A stretch of 64,000 nt of DNA from Manduca sexta (GCF_014839805.1 NC_051141.1:11850777-11914776), one strand, 5' to 3'; positions 1 to 13,863 are shown, counted from the first letter of the stretch. The notes: generated by a model not told the origin, from the sequence alone. Made by a program: numbers and translations.

Positions 1-2488
1 TTTTTAATTTAGTTTTGTGTTTTAATTTACCTTTGGCCCTATCACGTATTAATTCTAATAAAAAAAAACATAATATGAATTATTCTAGCTATTTCTATTG
101 AAACCTCCAATGGAACTATCTATAATAGAAACAAACGAAAGATTACCGTAATGTAAATGTAACTATACTAAAGAAGACGGTTCTATTTATTTAGAAAACA
201 AACTATGAATACCTATATTCTAAGGCAATACAAATGAATAAAAAAATATGTTCACAACTAGCTTTACTAATTTAAACTCATGTATAGCGTGTTATTTGTT
301 TTGTATGCATGATAAACGTTGGATAGCACCATATTGAAGATGTGGACTGGCGCGGCCTGGTTGATGAAAAGGCTGGTTGATGACTTCTACACAGTGCTGC
401 CAGGTATACAGAGTTATTTGTATTTATAAGTACAGATTTTTGCCAATTTAAATGCATTTTTAGGTTTAGAAACAGAAAATAGCTTTTTCGTCGCCGACAA
501 AATTTAATAAATATTTTTCATGCCAGAAATACAAATTATACCTACTGGTGAGTTGGCAGCATTGATAAACAATAATAGTATTTTTGGGACCTAGAAAAAG
601 GTAGCTCAATCTAATATATATACAGACTTTCATCTTACAAATATAGATAAATACGTCCCGGCAACCCGATAGCGCTGCTTTTACGTAACCATCCCACCAC
701 TACCAGCAATGCAAAACTGTATGTATGTGGATTAGATATTTAAAGACGTTGGTAAAAAAGATATAATTGCTACTCTTAGGATATGAGGAGATATTATAAT
801 ATAAATAAAAAACAATATCTTAGGTATAAATATTTAATATTAAGCATTATCACAAAACAAACAGATCATTGATAATTTTATTACTTTAGTAAATGAAATA
901 ATTCAATATAATATCATTGCTATATGAGTTTATAAACAAATAGTGTATCCTAATGGAACTATGTAGACACTAGACCGTGAATAAACCAAATGCAATACAA
1001 CATGCCTTAACTTAATCAAAAAACAATAGATAATCTAAATAAATAACACTTCATGAGATAATAAATTATAAGGAATAAAATAATTTAAAATTAATATTAT
1101 TGAGCTATCATACAACCAAAATGAAATTCAAGTATTAATGATACTTCATTGTATTACAAAAACTAAAATACGCGTAGATTATAATCAATCTTTGGATGCC
1201 ACAAACAGGTCGAATTGTTCATGGTATTTTTCTTAATGACGCATCATTATAAGCTACAGAAACTATTAGAAAGCCAAAAACAATTGTAGTTGCTTACGAA
1301 TCACCAAATATTTTTCGTCAAGATGGTTTATAAAAATTATCTACTTTACGTTATAGAAACCTTACACAACTTCAAATGAGTGACGGCATAAAGATTACAT
1401 CTTTAATATGAGCAAACAGTACCTAATAATAACATTACAGTGAACTTTCCATACGAAATACGTGGCGAGAGATCACGATACCCAATGCACAGTTCTTCAA
1501 ATCATTCTTATCTAACATAACATTAAAAAATTGTTACTAGCACTATATTTTACATTGAGGCTATTAAGCTTCAATGTAAAATATTTAAAAGCAACACGCC
1601 ATAAACCAAAATATTTTACTAAATATGTAAAATATATATGAATTTTTGTTTTTAAAAATAACTTACAAAAAATACCGACTTGATGCATAAGCTAACTCGG
1701 CGAGAGTGATTATTTCAACATAAATATTTATTTATTTTTATAAATATATTATTTTCTAGTAACTAATATCATATAATCTCCGTCTACACGTAGCCTTAGG
1801 GAGCAACTTCAAACAATTTGTCTCAGGGCATTTTTTGCACCGTAAAGTTCTAATATTGTTTATATGTAATCTAATTAATTAGGTTCCAATCCCTACTTCG
1901 CTATCTCAGATTCATTTGGGTTCGCTACACTTAAGATCGAAGCTTCAATATTTTCTACATTCCAGAATGTACTATGTAAAGCGGAATACGGACCGTACGC
2001 ATTTCCACGCAAAACCGTAAATATCTATTTATTGAACAATAATGAATACGTGAAAAGGAACTTCGTGTAGCATACATTTTTCATGCAAATATATATAGTA
2101 ATATCATTTTTTAATAAGTAATTATTTCCTCACGCCTATGTTATTCAAAAATATTATAAATATTGACTTATTACTGTGTGGGCGGAATTCTGTGTTTGTA
2201 GCTTGCATTATTGTACATATTATTATCAATAAATACATTCAATATAGCCATACAATCGTTATTCCATAATAGGATATAAGTCTTGTGTCATTAGTCGTAT
2301 CAGGAACTACGCGGGACATTTAGTTTCAAAATACCTACGCTTCAAGGACTGATTCTAATCATCCGATAAAAGTTAACCATCAAACAAATTATAACAATAC
2401 AACCAATCCATATTGATACAACTGTAATTTTTAATTTATTTAAGTTGTATATGCTGTGAATGACTTATATCTACTGATTGTAAAATTG
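1..2488. other. Intergenic, nothing recognised
   Basis: AT-rich sequence with short A and T runs. No open frame of note, exon pattern or repeat pair was seen. Confidence 0.6.
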
Positions 2489-2496
2489 GTCATATG

Positions 2497-3352
2497 CAAA
2501 GATGTGAATTATTTGAAATATATGTATTTTAAATACAAAATACAAAATACCTATTTTTATTTTACATTTGAAATACTTTTTTCGAAAAATATTTAGTATT
2601 TTATTTGAAATAATTTATATAATTATTTTGTATTTGTAAGATACAAAATAGTTTTGTTACATTTTTAATTCATTTTTCTAATTTTTCATTCTAAAAATTC
2701 TAAATTAGTTTATTTATGAACGCACTTGTCGTGATCCTTAATGTTATCCCCATTGTCATCTAAGATGTTTTTATTACATAGATACGTTGTCCGAGCTATT
2801 GAGCTCGGACAACTAGCCAGTATTGACTGGCAAGACGAAAGCTAGGTAATTGCCCGACATTCACTTGTCAACCTCCAACCACTGTCGCGGCTAGTCGGCT
2901 TACCAACTATTTGTATTTTTAACAAGAACAACATTATGCCAACATTGCGCGTCAAACAAATTTGAGGTCAATGGCGATGACTACATTAGATCTGGGAACA
3001 CTACAATATTTAAAAGATGAAAACAATGCTTTAGAATCCTTGGACAGATATCCAAATGTAAAAAAAACTCTTCCTTAAATAATACCTGCTTACCAAGTTC
3101 TGAACCCTTTGAACGACTTGATTATGAGGCCCCATAGATTTAACATGAAAGATAAAATCTTTGAACAAACACTAGTATAAAAGAAACAAGTTATTTTATT
3201 TGGAAAACCTATTTTGAAATTACGTATTTTGCATTTTGTATTTAAATACTTTTATTTAAAACTATTTTGTATTTCTATTTTAAATACTAAAGTCACAATG
3301 CATTTGTATTTTGTATTTAAATACTTTTACTAAACTATTTTTCACATCTCTA
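2497..3352 (+). mobile_element. Decayed hAT element with 8-bp target duplication
   Basis: An 856-base element flanked by the direct repeat GTCATATG (2489-2496 and 3353-3360), the 8-bp duplication made by hAT transposases. Ends read CAAAGATGTGAAT and, inward from the right, TAGAGATGTGAAAAATAG. Inside, about 3000-3180 is a remnant of the hAT transposase dimerisation region (broken counterparts of NVKKLYLKY and IMRPHRLNMKD), with stops and deletions. Subterminal regions are rich in GTATTTAAATAC-type motifs. It is non-autonomous and degenerate. A second, partial copy lies at 12524-14107. Confidence 0.85.
2786..2813. repeat. Perfect 12-bp stem hairpin inside the hAT element
   Basis: GTTGTCCGAGCT, loop ATTG, then its exact complement. 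It lies within the interior of the hAT element. It may be a leftover of an internal palindrome; no function is implied. Confidence 0.6.
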
Positions 3353-3433
3353 GTCATATGGGACTAAATAAATATTTAGCAGTTATAAAGAAATTGTTTA
3401 TTATTACAAATTTTAGCTGCATATTTACGCTCG

Positions 3434-3720
3434 TATTCATAAACGTTATTTATCTAAGGTCGGGCATTGCTGTGATAAAAATGTGTTTCTCAGCTTTGTT
3501 TCAATGAAAGTCAACTAGATTCAAGTTGTATCTTAAAATTAGCCAATCTCAACGGCCCTATGTCTACGCACTGCGAAGACTGCCATGCCGTCAGCACTGT
3601 GAAACAGACTTGTCATCACAGCAATGCAGGAGCAGCTAAACACTAACGCCCGAATTCATAAACGTTATTTATCTAAGGAAGGATCGTTAGATAAATAACG
3701 TTAGTGTTTAGCTGTTCTAA
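3434..3720. mobile_element. MITE, rearranged copy (TATTCATAAACG family)
   Basis: Begins TATTCATAAACGTTATTTAT. The centre (ACGGCCCTATGTCTACGCAC, TGCGAAGACTGCCATGCCGT) closely matches the MITE at 30047-30308. The right end is rearranged: ATAAACGTTATTTATCTAAG occurs again in direct orientation, followed by its inverted copy and a CAGCTAAACACTAACG/CGTTAGTGTTTAGCTG pair. Confidence 0.75.
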
Positions 3721-4716
3721 GTATTAAATGATGTGGCGTGCCGTTTCGTTTCAGATCGCTGAGAAGAGGATTAAAAATATCAGTTGTTCTTTGGATTTAT
3801 AATAAAAACAATATTTCATATGGATACAATAATTTTAAATACTTTCTAGATCGTTAGTGCATATTACCTTGTCTACATAGCTTTATGATTATTAGCTTCA
3901 TAAATTTAGATAACAGCAGGCAGTATAATAAGCAACAACTTATTGTTTACTGTTTAGTTTTATCAAGTTCAACAAACTAGTCTTTATATGCTTACAACAT
4001 ACCTAACAATATACAACATAGGCCCTGTGCTATACAGGTGCTATTACTTGGTATGTCTACATTGAATTTAACAAGATAGTCATTTACCAATGTAATAAAA
4101 AACATTCAACGATGATTTATAATACCTAATCTTATATTTAGAGCTATGTATATTCGATATAGATATAGAATTTGGAATACTTTGGCATTATGAATAAAAT
4201 CACTAAAAATAAAATTGTCATCAATATTAATCTTGAACAATTTTAATGTCAAAGGTATTTAAAAATAAAAAAATCGACTTATCGCTAAGGGCCAATACGC
4301 ATCAAACCAGTTCAACAGCAGCTTTCTTTAGGGTTGCGGTTTCGCACCAGTTAGTGTTGCGTTACTTGTGCCCAAATAATGTATCTGAAAACTGACCCAA
4401 ATTGCGAACAAACTGCCTTCTTTTCCAATAGAGACGAATGAGATCGTTCTTAAAATAATTTAATATTTAAATTATATTTACGGTAAGCACAATATTACAT
4501 CTAATTTATCTTAAATACTACAAGATGAAACAATTTATTTGGTGCATAGCTTGCGAAGAAAAATGGTAATTATCGTAAAACTAGCAGATAAACATATAAA
4601 CTCTTAAATGTTAATTAATTCTGCTACAATAATTCCGGATTATGGAATCGGAGATTCATTAAAATAACAAGAATACAGTTCTTGGAAATAATTACGTAAA
4701 AATAAATTAGCGCGCC

Positions 4717-5179
4717 ATGGAAGAGTCGATTATATTTTTCAAGATAAAGTCAAAATGCTTACTACGAATACCTATAGTCCGTAAAGTAATCATCAAATCA
4801 ATTTATTTGTTGTACCTTGATGTACATATGAGCGTTAGACAGGTATTTGCGAGAGCTCTCCCATCGGAGAGGAAGCAGCGTATCCCAGAGACTAAAATAC
4901 ATATTGTACGTCAATGGGTGGCTAAGTCCATGCAATTCTGGGGTTCGCACAGTCCACGCGGTCAAATCCTCGCTACGTCTCGTCCCTATATCCGTTACAC
5001 AGTACGCGACTGTCGTTGTCGTACTCATCCGAAACTTCACGCTTTTTTCCAACGTCGCTTATGCTAATACGTACCGCAACGGACTAGCAATAAAGACTAT
5101 AGCTCACTACTATTATTGTGATTCCGATGTGATTGGCAAGAGGCACATGTGGGACTCATTATTAAATAAAACAGGGTGA
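4717..5179. other. GC-richer island with overlapping open frames, unrecognised
   Basis: Three overlapping frames on both strands (116, 110 and 84 codons) in a stretch with higher GC than its neighbours. None has a recognised motif, and the frames overlap one another. It may be a decayed transposon or exon fragment. Confidence 0.2.
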
Positions 5180-8100
5180 GTTTACCTCAAAAAGTGAAAC
5201 GAAACTTAAGATTCACATAAAAATACTAATAAAACGACTTAACTATAAACAAATGTTCTACAATTTATTTTTAAAACAAATCTGTATGTCGGACATCGAT
5301 TCAGTTGTTGCCTTCATAATGCGAGATAATATTGTTTAGTATTTTGTAACAGAGCTAAGATACACATTATCCGGAGTCTAGACACCATCTTGTTAAAACC
5401 TGGTGGAAACCATCAAGGTTATTCTATATAAAGTGTCTCTTCATTGAGAGCGCTTTATATTATGATGTGCAAGGAGTATCCATGTATTTATTTGCAAACT
5501 CTGTTCATTGTAATATTTGCTCATAGTAGGAGTTTTAATTTGGAATGCCCTTATCAAAAAGAAGTTGTTCCAATCAACCACAGTGAAATAATTAATTGCA
5601 TGTAAATGCACATAGTAATTGAGTGTAATAATGCTATGGAAGTATATTGACTGGAGTCCTGCTGCTATGATATTGTTTGGTAGAAGTAGAATGCGTGGTC
5701 ATTGTAATTAAATTGTACATCAAGTGAATTCTCTGTGTTGTTGCTCACATTACTCACGAAAAGCCCATATGATTAGCAAACAAAGACATTAAACTATATA
5801 GTTAGTTATCGACCGGACATCAGCGCCAATGTTTTGCTCCAAAAGTTATTACCAATTGGTAATAAGGGGCTGTCTTATTTGAAATGTCCGTATGACAAGA
5901 TGTCACAGCGGCCTTAGATATTAATATAAAAATAATATATTTACAGAAAATATTCTAATATTCGCATTAAACTGAACCCACTTATAAATATGTCCGTCCC
6001 GACATACATTTTAAACGTAAGCCGGGTATATTTGTGTTTTATACACCACCTCCTTCCCCTGAGTTCTTTCAACCGTGTTATAAATACTTAATAATATGTT
6101 GTAAATAATTCTATAGTTATTGTGAATACCTGATCACTGGTGGGAACTATTATAGATTCTATATACAAATGTATAAGCGGGTTAATTTACCGCGTTAAAT
6201 ATGTGTGTAAAAGCTACGTACTAAACGTGAACAAGCTGTTATCACATGTGTCAGACGGCACGTAGTGAAAAATCTCGATATTCCTAGTAATATTTGTACT
6301 GAAGTTCCATTTTACTTCGGCTATACCAGTGCTCATTTTGTAGTGACTCAAACTTTTAAGGTCGAAACAGTTAAGAAGATGTAACCGCTTGCTGTTATAT
6401 CAGAAATCGTAACATTCGTTTTGTTTTAGCGCACGCACATAATATGAGATGATTGGAATAAATAATCCCAATCGTTGCCTTTAGATCAATCGTAATATTG
6501 ACCAATCAGAATAAAATTAGTTTGACAAGCTTATTTTGGTTGGTTTATTATTGTTATGGATCCGAGATTATCATTGGGGAGTTGGGACCGTTTATTAGAA
6601 TACGATAATAGACGATATCGCACACAACATAGTACAAATTTAATTTTTGAATTAGAAATCACCAGGCAAAAAATATAAGATAGGCCACCAGATACAACAT
6701 GAAAAAGGTAATCTCTTTAGTTTTAAATCAAATCAACAATCCAAACTGAAGTCATGAAAGTTGAAACATAATTTTATATTAAGATTTGAAGTTGCCAAGG
6801 TCTTAATAATTAGATTATAAATTTTATAATAATTTGCCCTTACCATGTATTATAATAAAAATATATTTTCGCCGAAGTGGTAAAAATACGATTTTATTTT
6901 GACATTTTATATCATAAATCGGCTTACGTTAAGCTGATTTCACTGAACTTTGTAGGAACCAACTGTATGAAATATAAGTATAAGCGAATTTATAATTATT
7001 AGTAACAAGGTATCAAATATTTTGTTGCATGTAATTTGTTATTCTTAGCTTTTTTTTTGTTAGATAATTAATTTTATAAATAGTTATAGAATATAGTTGA
7101 AAGTTATTATAGTTCCGCCAGTCGAATTGGGTGTAACCTGTAATGGCTGTAGTGATGTAAATAAAAAAATAATAATATATGAAACATGCACATTTCCATG
7201 GCATATTTAGGTAAAGCCGCTAGAACCACAAAGGTTTTGCTTTCATTCAAATATAAGCATACCGGGATAAAGAGCGTGATCTATTTAAAAATACTTTCAT
7301 AACCAATAATAATTGTCGGCTTTATGATTTCTTTTTTGTAAATCATAAATAGCTAAAATGACCTAGATCGTAATGTAAGACTCCGACAATAGCAGTTCTA
7401 GCGTTAGCGCCCATCAGTATGGAATTGATAACAATGTCGTATTTAAATAAATCAATTGTCTATGTCCTCAATCGTCAAAGGCTTTCACTTTTAACAAATA
7501 GTAGCAACTATATAAAAAACGTTCGCGCGCCGGTTCAAGCCGTTGATTTCGTTTTTATGTTAATACTGTTATCAGACGTATTTTAAAGTAAATAAGGCCG
7601 ATTTTCAATTGTCATACAATTTTATTTGTTCGGCGATAGTTGGTCTCAATTGCACAAACACCGCTTTGGTTTTCAGGTATATATTGGCTTTTTTTCAACG
7701 TTATCTTTCACGCTCTCTATTCTATGATATTTTTTATAGATGTATGCACAAATCATGTTTACTGTGTTGCAGTAATAATTTATGACAACCTTGTGTTTAT
7801 ATTGTTTACAACGTATACTTATTTATTGATTTAAAGTTTTAGCCGCACTACGCACGCATAGAAGGTAAAGTTAGTAATTTTGTATTAAGTAAGAAATAGC
7901 ATGTAGTGTTGTAACTATTTTATTATAACAGGAGTCAGGAACAGAAATATCTCTCTGTGAGTTTTCTCTTCATTAATTACCAATTAATAAATCTAGTTTA
8001 TTTTAAGCAAATTATTTTAATCGCTTACATTTATTTTTTATTTAAATCGCCCCAAGGCCACATTTGCTGGAGTTTTCGAGATTCATTCACACCTTTACAC

Positions 8101-10245
8101 TCTGGGATATTAAATATTCAAACTTTAAATTTACAAAGTTAAACACACGAGCTGCGACACAGTTCTTCGTTTATGCAATACCGCACAATATCTAACAGCT
8201 CGAATCTAATTCCGGTTCCATTCGTACCTAATGTTAGGTTTTGTTAGTTAGGTCGAACAATTACTGAACATTGCAGCTCAGTTCAAGACATCAGAAGGTC
8301 AAGTCCTTATATACGACATAATTCGTTGCATATTTGCATTGCTAGTTGCCTTACAAGAAGAAATATTGTGTAACTATACTTAAATTATCTACTCAAAACA
8401 TTTTGTTCCTCTGAACATTTCTATGGATCACTATATTACCAATCAGCTACAACAGTATTGTTAATTTAATTTTATTAATAATTAATTAATTTTATATATA
8501 ACATGTAATATAAATTGCTGGATTTTTATTACGAAAAAGTATAAAACTTTTCAATTCCACGTAACAATTCCAAGATTCTGCCTTTTACTATAGCAATTCA
8601 TTACTAAAAATATTTTACTAGGATGCTTCGAAAAGCGGACAAAAAATATTTCTATTTAATATGCGAAAAATATGGTAACACTAAATATTTGTCGATTACC
8701 CATGTTTGCGTTTATCACTAATAAACTAATATTGATCATTTCAAGATATTGAATATTCTATTTGCATTTCCTATAAATCAAAAGTATATACCTAATATTA
8801 TATGTATATAATATAATGTAGTTATCCATTGAATATCAATGGTGCGTTGCCGAAATATAACAGATTGGAGAACCAAATTGGCTGCTATTGCGATGGAACA
8901 TAATACTTGATGGAGATTTTTTTATTACCTGATTTTTTAGTCTCTTTTTGGTTTCTTGCTATTATCTGCTATTATTATTATATATTGTCAAAATCACCAA
9001 TAAAAAACACGTGACAGCATACACTGCATTATCCATGACGCGCAACATGTTTAATTACATATTACGTCGCTTCGTTATAGTGCGTGCTGCATGGAGCCAC
9101 TGCGGAAGTTTTCTTGAAAACTTTGTCCGAGCCATTTCAAACACAAAGATCTTGATGTATGTACTTGACATAAATAAAGATATTCAAATCAAGATGATAT
9201 TGCTCAAACAACCTGCAAATGCCTAAACAATTTGGGAACGTAAATATACGATAACTATAGCGTGAGCAAGATAACACGTAATAAAAATATAAATTATTAG
9301 ATATTTAAGAATAATAACTCCGATTATAATTTAAAATAAACTTAAGTTTTTTTTGGGACTAATAAAATAATATCAACAATAACTAATGAATAATGACTAA
9401 CTTGTGTGCGATTTTTAATTTCGCATCGAACTTTATAAAAGTGTTAGTCCAATTTGTAATAACCGAATATTCACACAAGCAAATTCAAAATATTGCACAG
9501 GGATTCAAGGTAATTATTTTGTCATATTTCACAAAATAATTAATTTAGCTAACCATACCTTAACTTTATAATATTATCTACTCTATGTATTATACAATAT
9601 GGCGTGTCAATGTTGGTGCTTCATATAAATCCTTTAACAAATGCAAAGTGTAATTTAATTTAGGTTAAAATATAAAACGAATATTACCTACTTGGTATGA
9701 AATTGTAAACTCATCTTCATGTTTGCCAATCTGAATGAATATTTGGACCAAATCACGTGTAGACGTAGTGGCCATTATTCAACTAACCCCTTTAATCTGT
9801 GTTGTGAGATCAACACTCACATGCTTGCGTCGTGATGCCCAACACCAACTGACACTCATAGACCTATCAACATAACCATAAAATCCCTTTCTACGTCTTA
9901 TCTACGCGTATAGGCGTATGGGCCGTCTCTGAGACCCTTAATCTATTGGCCAACGTGTAAAGGATCCAAACGACAAACGTTCAACGGACTACGCGTGTTG
10001 TGTATCGCGTATATGTATTTATAAATTATTTCAAACACGTTTGAGTATGTAGTCTTGCGATGTTATCAAACGAGGCATAATTGTCATGCGATTGGTAAGA
10101 TAAACTTAATAGTTTTTGCTTTTCCATCCTATTGTCATTTCGTGATCCTAATACCCAATTAAAATGAAAACCTACCACATAGAAACTGCAACATCACAGT
10201 AATTGTGAATAAGGCATTTCATTCGAAAGCATTATCTATAAACGA
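5180..10245. other. Intergenic, 3' side of the glucuronyltransferase gene
   Basis: AT-rich. The part next to 10246 should hold the 3' UTR and poly(A) site of the minus-strand gene, but I could not place the signal. Small open frames (7640-7834, 8948-9226 and others) have no coding features. Confidence 0.5.
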
Positions 10246-10656
10246 CTAGTGCAGTCCGGTGAGTGGTTCGTACGTCCTTCGATTCCTTATTATGTACGCT
10301 TTTGTACCGTTCTCGGGGAAAATGTCAGCCATACCCATCCTACTGGTTTCTTTGAGCAAATTAGCAAAAGCTTCATATTTCAGATGATGATCTATTTTAT
10401 CAATGTCGATTCTTATGGCGGGTTTCTTATATTTAGCCGTTTTGGTATGCCACACTAGGACCTTGGAGCAATTGTCCGCTAGTGGCTCTATATCGTCAAT
10501 TTTCAAACCTAAGCTGACAAGGAATTTGTCCTCCTCGTGGCCCGCGTTGTAGGGCATCGTGGCGGCGGCAGACAGGAACTCCAGGTTAACAGCGAAGCCG
10601 GCCATGTCCACCGGGAATGTTCTAGAACCCGGCCACGAGTCGAAAAAGGCGACCAC
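10246..10656 (-). CDS. Glucuronyltransferase exon 4 (catalytic Glu, C terminus)
   Basis: Last coding exon, residues 216-351 and the stop. The enzyme transfers glucuronic acid from UDP-GlcA in beta-1,3 linkage to terminal galactose, either on the proteoglycan linker or on N-glycans and glycolipids. TFPVDMAGFAVNL (acceptor side), GHEED (Glu 257 aligns with the catalytic base of mammalian GlcAT-I and GlcAT-P), DIEPLADNCSKVLVWHTKT (about 270-288) are diagnostic. The acceptor is CATATTACAG|GTGG. Total length of 351 fits the family (about 300-450). Past WHTKT the protein runs some 60 residues further, ending in RNRRTYEPLTGLH, longer than I recall for the mammalian enzymes. I cannot tell whether this is the insect GlcAT-P, GlcAT-S or GlcAT-I paralogue; the long tail argues against GlcAT-I. 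The Drosophila GlcAT-I/P/S set is the family reference I have in mind. Confidence 0.95.
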   Translation of the reverse strand: MVAFFDSWPGSRTFPVDMAGFAVNLEFLSAAATMPYNAGHEEDKFLVSLGLKIDDIEPLADNCSKVLVWHTKTAKYKKPAIRIDIDKIDHHLKYEAFANLLKETSRMGMADIFPENGTKAYIIRNRRTYEPLTGLH

Positions 10657-12158
10657 CTGTAATATGGGGAAATACCAACACTCAATATTGCATGAGAAAC
10701 TGGTATTCGATTCGCTAGAATGTAACAACGGGAATTGTTTACATATTATTACTCGCTACATGAACGCAGGTAAGCGGCGGTGTAATACCCATACGGATGT
10801 ATATTGTACAATGCACATACACACGCTCATTGTTACGGCCCACGTCAGCATTTAAACGCGTAATATGCGCTAATGTAATGCGACGCTGTACCATTGCAAT
10901 AAAAACAATTAAATGTTTCTCATCATCAGCGGAAAATATGAATAAGAATACTTCATGTAACTAAGAACAAAATAATTAATTTTCGCAAGCTTCTTAGATT
11001 ATTAAACTGTTATTACAGCATCACTAGAAAACCAGTTTTGTTATAAGGATATTCTTCGCTCAGAGACCGCAGAACGGTTAGAGATTTAGTTAATAAATTG
11101 CAGACAACTGGGTGTTTCGCTCCCTATAGCATACAAGTTATTACCGGCAGCCCCGCCCGCGTGAAAGACTTTTATATGTTCTTCTCTAGGATGAAAAGTA
11201 CCCTATATAATACTCCAAGATAGAATGTATAGGTGTCAAATGTTTTCCAAATCCATTTACAGGTTCGGGCGTTTACTTCTAACAAACAGTCGTTCCTCCA
11301 AACATTTTCACACACTTTCGCAATTATATTATTAAAATTTATGCTAGGCCAGCAGCAACTTAGCAACCAGGTAAATGTGTGAGCAGTAAATAAAGACCAC
11401 TAATGAAAACGTAGCGCAAAATTTATATATTTTAGAAAATTCGCTTTGTAGGCATCTGACATTGCAAAAACTATACATATAATATAAGGGCGGAACCCCG
11501 TGTGACTATACAATAAATGAAAAGTAATAGAAATAAAGGGGGGCAACTGAAGAAGAATAGAACACAAATCAGCGATTTTTAGAATAATTTCTTGTCTGTC
11601 TGTTAATGCAAATTTCATGTTTTCACCGGCAAACAGGGTATAATTAGAAGCACGATATATTTTGTTTCATTAAAGTTGGGTATCGGAATAAAAAGCAATC
11701 GTCATTTGACCATATTAGCGATTTACTTTAAATATTTTCATGCTTTAGATCTAATTCCACGCAGACGAGGTTGTGGGGCCACTTGGTTTATATTAAGGGG
11801 TGATTTCTCAGCATTTGGCCGAAAACTCTCCATGTCATAAATTATAGACTAAAAATAAAAACTGGAATACTTCAACAACTTTATTGTATTGACAAGGTAA
11901 GTTTATTATGTTTGTGATAACATTATCACAAGGATTAAAATGAGAAACGGGCACAGAACGAACACAATTAAACATTATCGCAAGCAATAAGCATTAATGT
12001 ATATTTTACTGTTTTTACTGTACTATAGCAACTACCATAGACACTATGAAATATCGCCAATAAACGAGAACGTAAGACTGGCCGGCACAACTTCGACAAT
12101 CAGTCCAAAGCACACAGTTACCTTTAGTTACAGTGTAGTCAAAGTCGATATAACTTAC

Positions 12159-12429
12159 CTTTCCATTTTTGACTATCGGAGTAGACACTCCGTATCCGCC
12201 GATCAGACCAACGGGGAACATTGAAACCTTCTTAGTACTTCTGATTTCGTCAAACAATTGCAAGTCGACTGTATTATCGTCATCCCCGAAGTACATGACA
12301 CCGTCGTGAGCGTTCTCGTGGAGCCATCTCACTGCTGCCCGCCTGTTGGACACTCCGCGGGGGTAGTTAGTCCCAACGTACACGTAAGGCTTAGGACTCG
12401 AAATGTGTGTGTACGGCAGGCCCGTCCGC
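12159..12429 (-). CDS. Glucuronyltransferase exon 3 (DDD metal-binding site)
   Basis: Third coding exon, residues 126-215. It begins RTGLPYTHIS, which continues the LLR.TGL.YTH motif of the family across the splice. It contains NYPRGVSNRRAAVRWL and then GVMYFGDDDNT, whose DDD (about 174-176) is the DXD-type Mn/UDP-GlcA site. LFDEIRSTKKVSMFPVGLIGG follows, all typical of the family. Two donors are possible at the 3' end. AATGGAAAG|GTAAGT at 12159 is the stronger and joins exon 4 in phase 0 to give the family-like NGK-VVAFF junction; the weaker one downstream (ACTAAAG|GTAACT) would insert non-family residues. The acceptor is TTGCAATTCCAG|G. Confidence 0.95.
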
Positions 12430-12670
12430 CTGGAATTGCAATAAACCTATATGTAAATATGTATGTGTGGGTAATGGTATGTCGGCAGCAGTTTCAACAA
12501 ATATAATATATCATTACGGCCATCAGAGATATGAAAAATAGTTTAGTAAAAGTATTTAAGTACAAAATGCAAATGCGTTGTTACTCTACTATTTAAAAAA
12601 GAAATACAAAATAGTTTTAAATAAAAGTATTTAAATGCAAAATGCAAATTACGTCATTTCAAAATAGGTA

Positions 12671-13863
12671 TCTATCTATACTATTATATAAAGCTGAAGA
12701 GTTTGTTTGTTTGTTTGTTTGTTTGAACGCGCTAATCTCAGGAACTACCGGTCCAAATTGAAAAATTCTTTTTGCGTTGGATAGCCCTTTGTTCGTGGAG
12801 TGCTATAGGCTATATATCATCACGCTATACCCAATAGGAGCGGAGCAGTAATGGCTAATCTCAGGAAGTACCGGTCCAAACTGAAAAATTCTTTTTGCGT
12901 TGGATAGCCCTTTATTCGTGGAGTGCTATAGGCTATAAATCATCACGCTATACCCAATAGGAGCGGAGCAGTAATGGCTAATCTCAGTAACTACCGGTCC
13001 AAACTGAAAAATTCTTTTTGCGTTGGATAGCCATTTGTTCGTGGAGTACTATAGGCTATATATCATCACGCTATACCCAATAGGAGCGGAGCAGTAATGG
13101 CTAACCTCAGGAACTACCGGTCCAAACTGAAAAATTATTTTTGCGTTGGATAGCCCTTTGTTCGTGGAGTGCTATAGGCTATATATCATCACACTATACC
13201 CAATAGGAGCGGAGCAGTAATGGCTAATCTCAGGAACTACCGGTCCAAACTGAAAAAATCTTTTTGCGTTGGATAGCCCTTTGTTCGTGGAATGCTATAG
13301 GCTATATATCATCACGCTATACCCAATAGGAGCGGAGCAGTAATGGCTAATCTCAGGAACTACCGGTCCAAACTGAAAAATTCTTATTGTGTTGGATAGC
13401 CCTTTATTTGTGGAGCGCTATAGGCTATATATCATCACGCTATGGCCAATAGGAGCGGAGCAGTAATGGCTAATCTCAGGAACTACCGGTTTGAACTGAA
13501 AAAATATTTTTGTGTTGGATAGCCCTTTTATCCCGGAGTGCTATAGTCTATATATCATCACGCTATGACCAATAGGAGCGGAGCAGTAATGAAACATGTT
13601 GCAAAAACGGGGAAAAATTATATATGACGGGATTGTTCCACTTAAAAAGTTCTAAAAAATATATTATAAAACAAAGTCCCCTGCTGCATCTGTCTGTCTG
13701 AGCGTGTTAAACTCAAAAACTACCCAACGTATTAGGATGAAATTTGGTATGGAGACAGTTTGTTTGGGAAGAACATAGGCTCCCGGGAAACTTCTACTTT
13801 TATAACGGAAAACTTTATCCTGAAAAACTTTATAATGCGAGCGGAGCCGCGGGCAAAAGCTAG
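12671..13863 (+). mobile_element. Helitron-like non-autonomous element carrying a tandem array
   Basis: Begins TCTATCTATACTATTATATA and ends GGGCAAAAGCTAG, with flanking A on the left and T on the right, the A|T target and TC...CTRR ends of Helitrons. The related hAT copy at 2497-3352 supplies an empty site: the host sequence (AAAATAGGT followed by TTCCAAATAAAATAAC) is continuous there. A short GC-rich palindromic patch (GCGGAGCCGC) lies just inside the 3' end, where Helitrons have a hairpin. There is no coding capacity. It contains the 123-bp array. Confidence 0.72.
12731..13591 (+). repeat. Tandem array, 7 copies of an exactly 123-bp unit
   Basis: Units start at 12731, 12854, 12977, 13100, 13223, 13346 and 13469, so every step is 123 bases with no indel in length. 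Each begins GCTAATCTCAG and ends GGAGCGGAGCAGTAATG, with a few substitutions between copies. Sister elements at 23564-24039 and 61972-62412 have only one unit, so the array arose by local amplification within this one element. Confidence 0.95.

Noticed and set aside
12731..13591. CRISPR-like array
   Set aside because: Units are contiguous 123-bp tandem copies without spacers, in a eukaryotic transposon.
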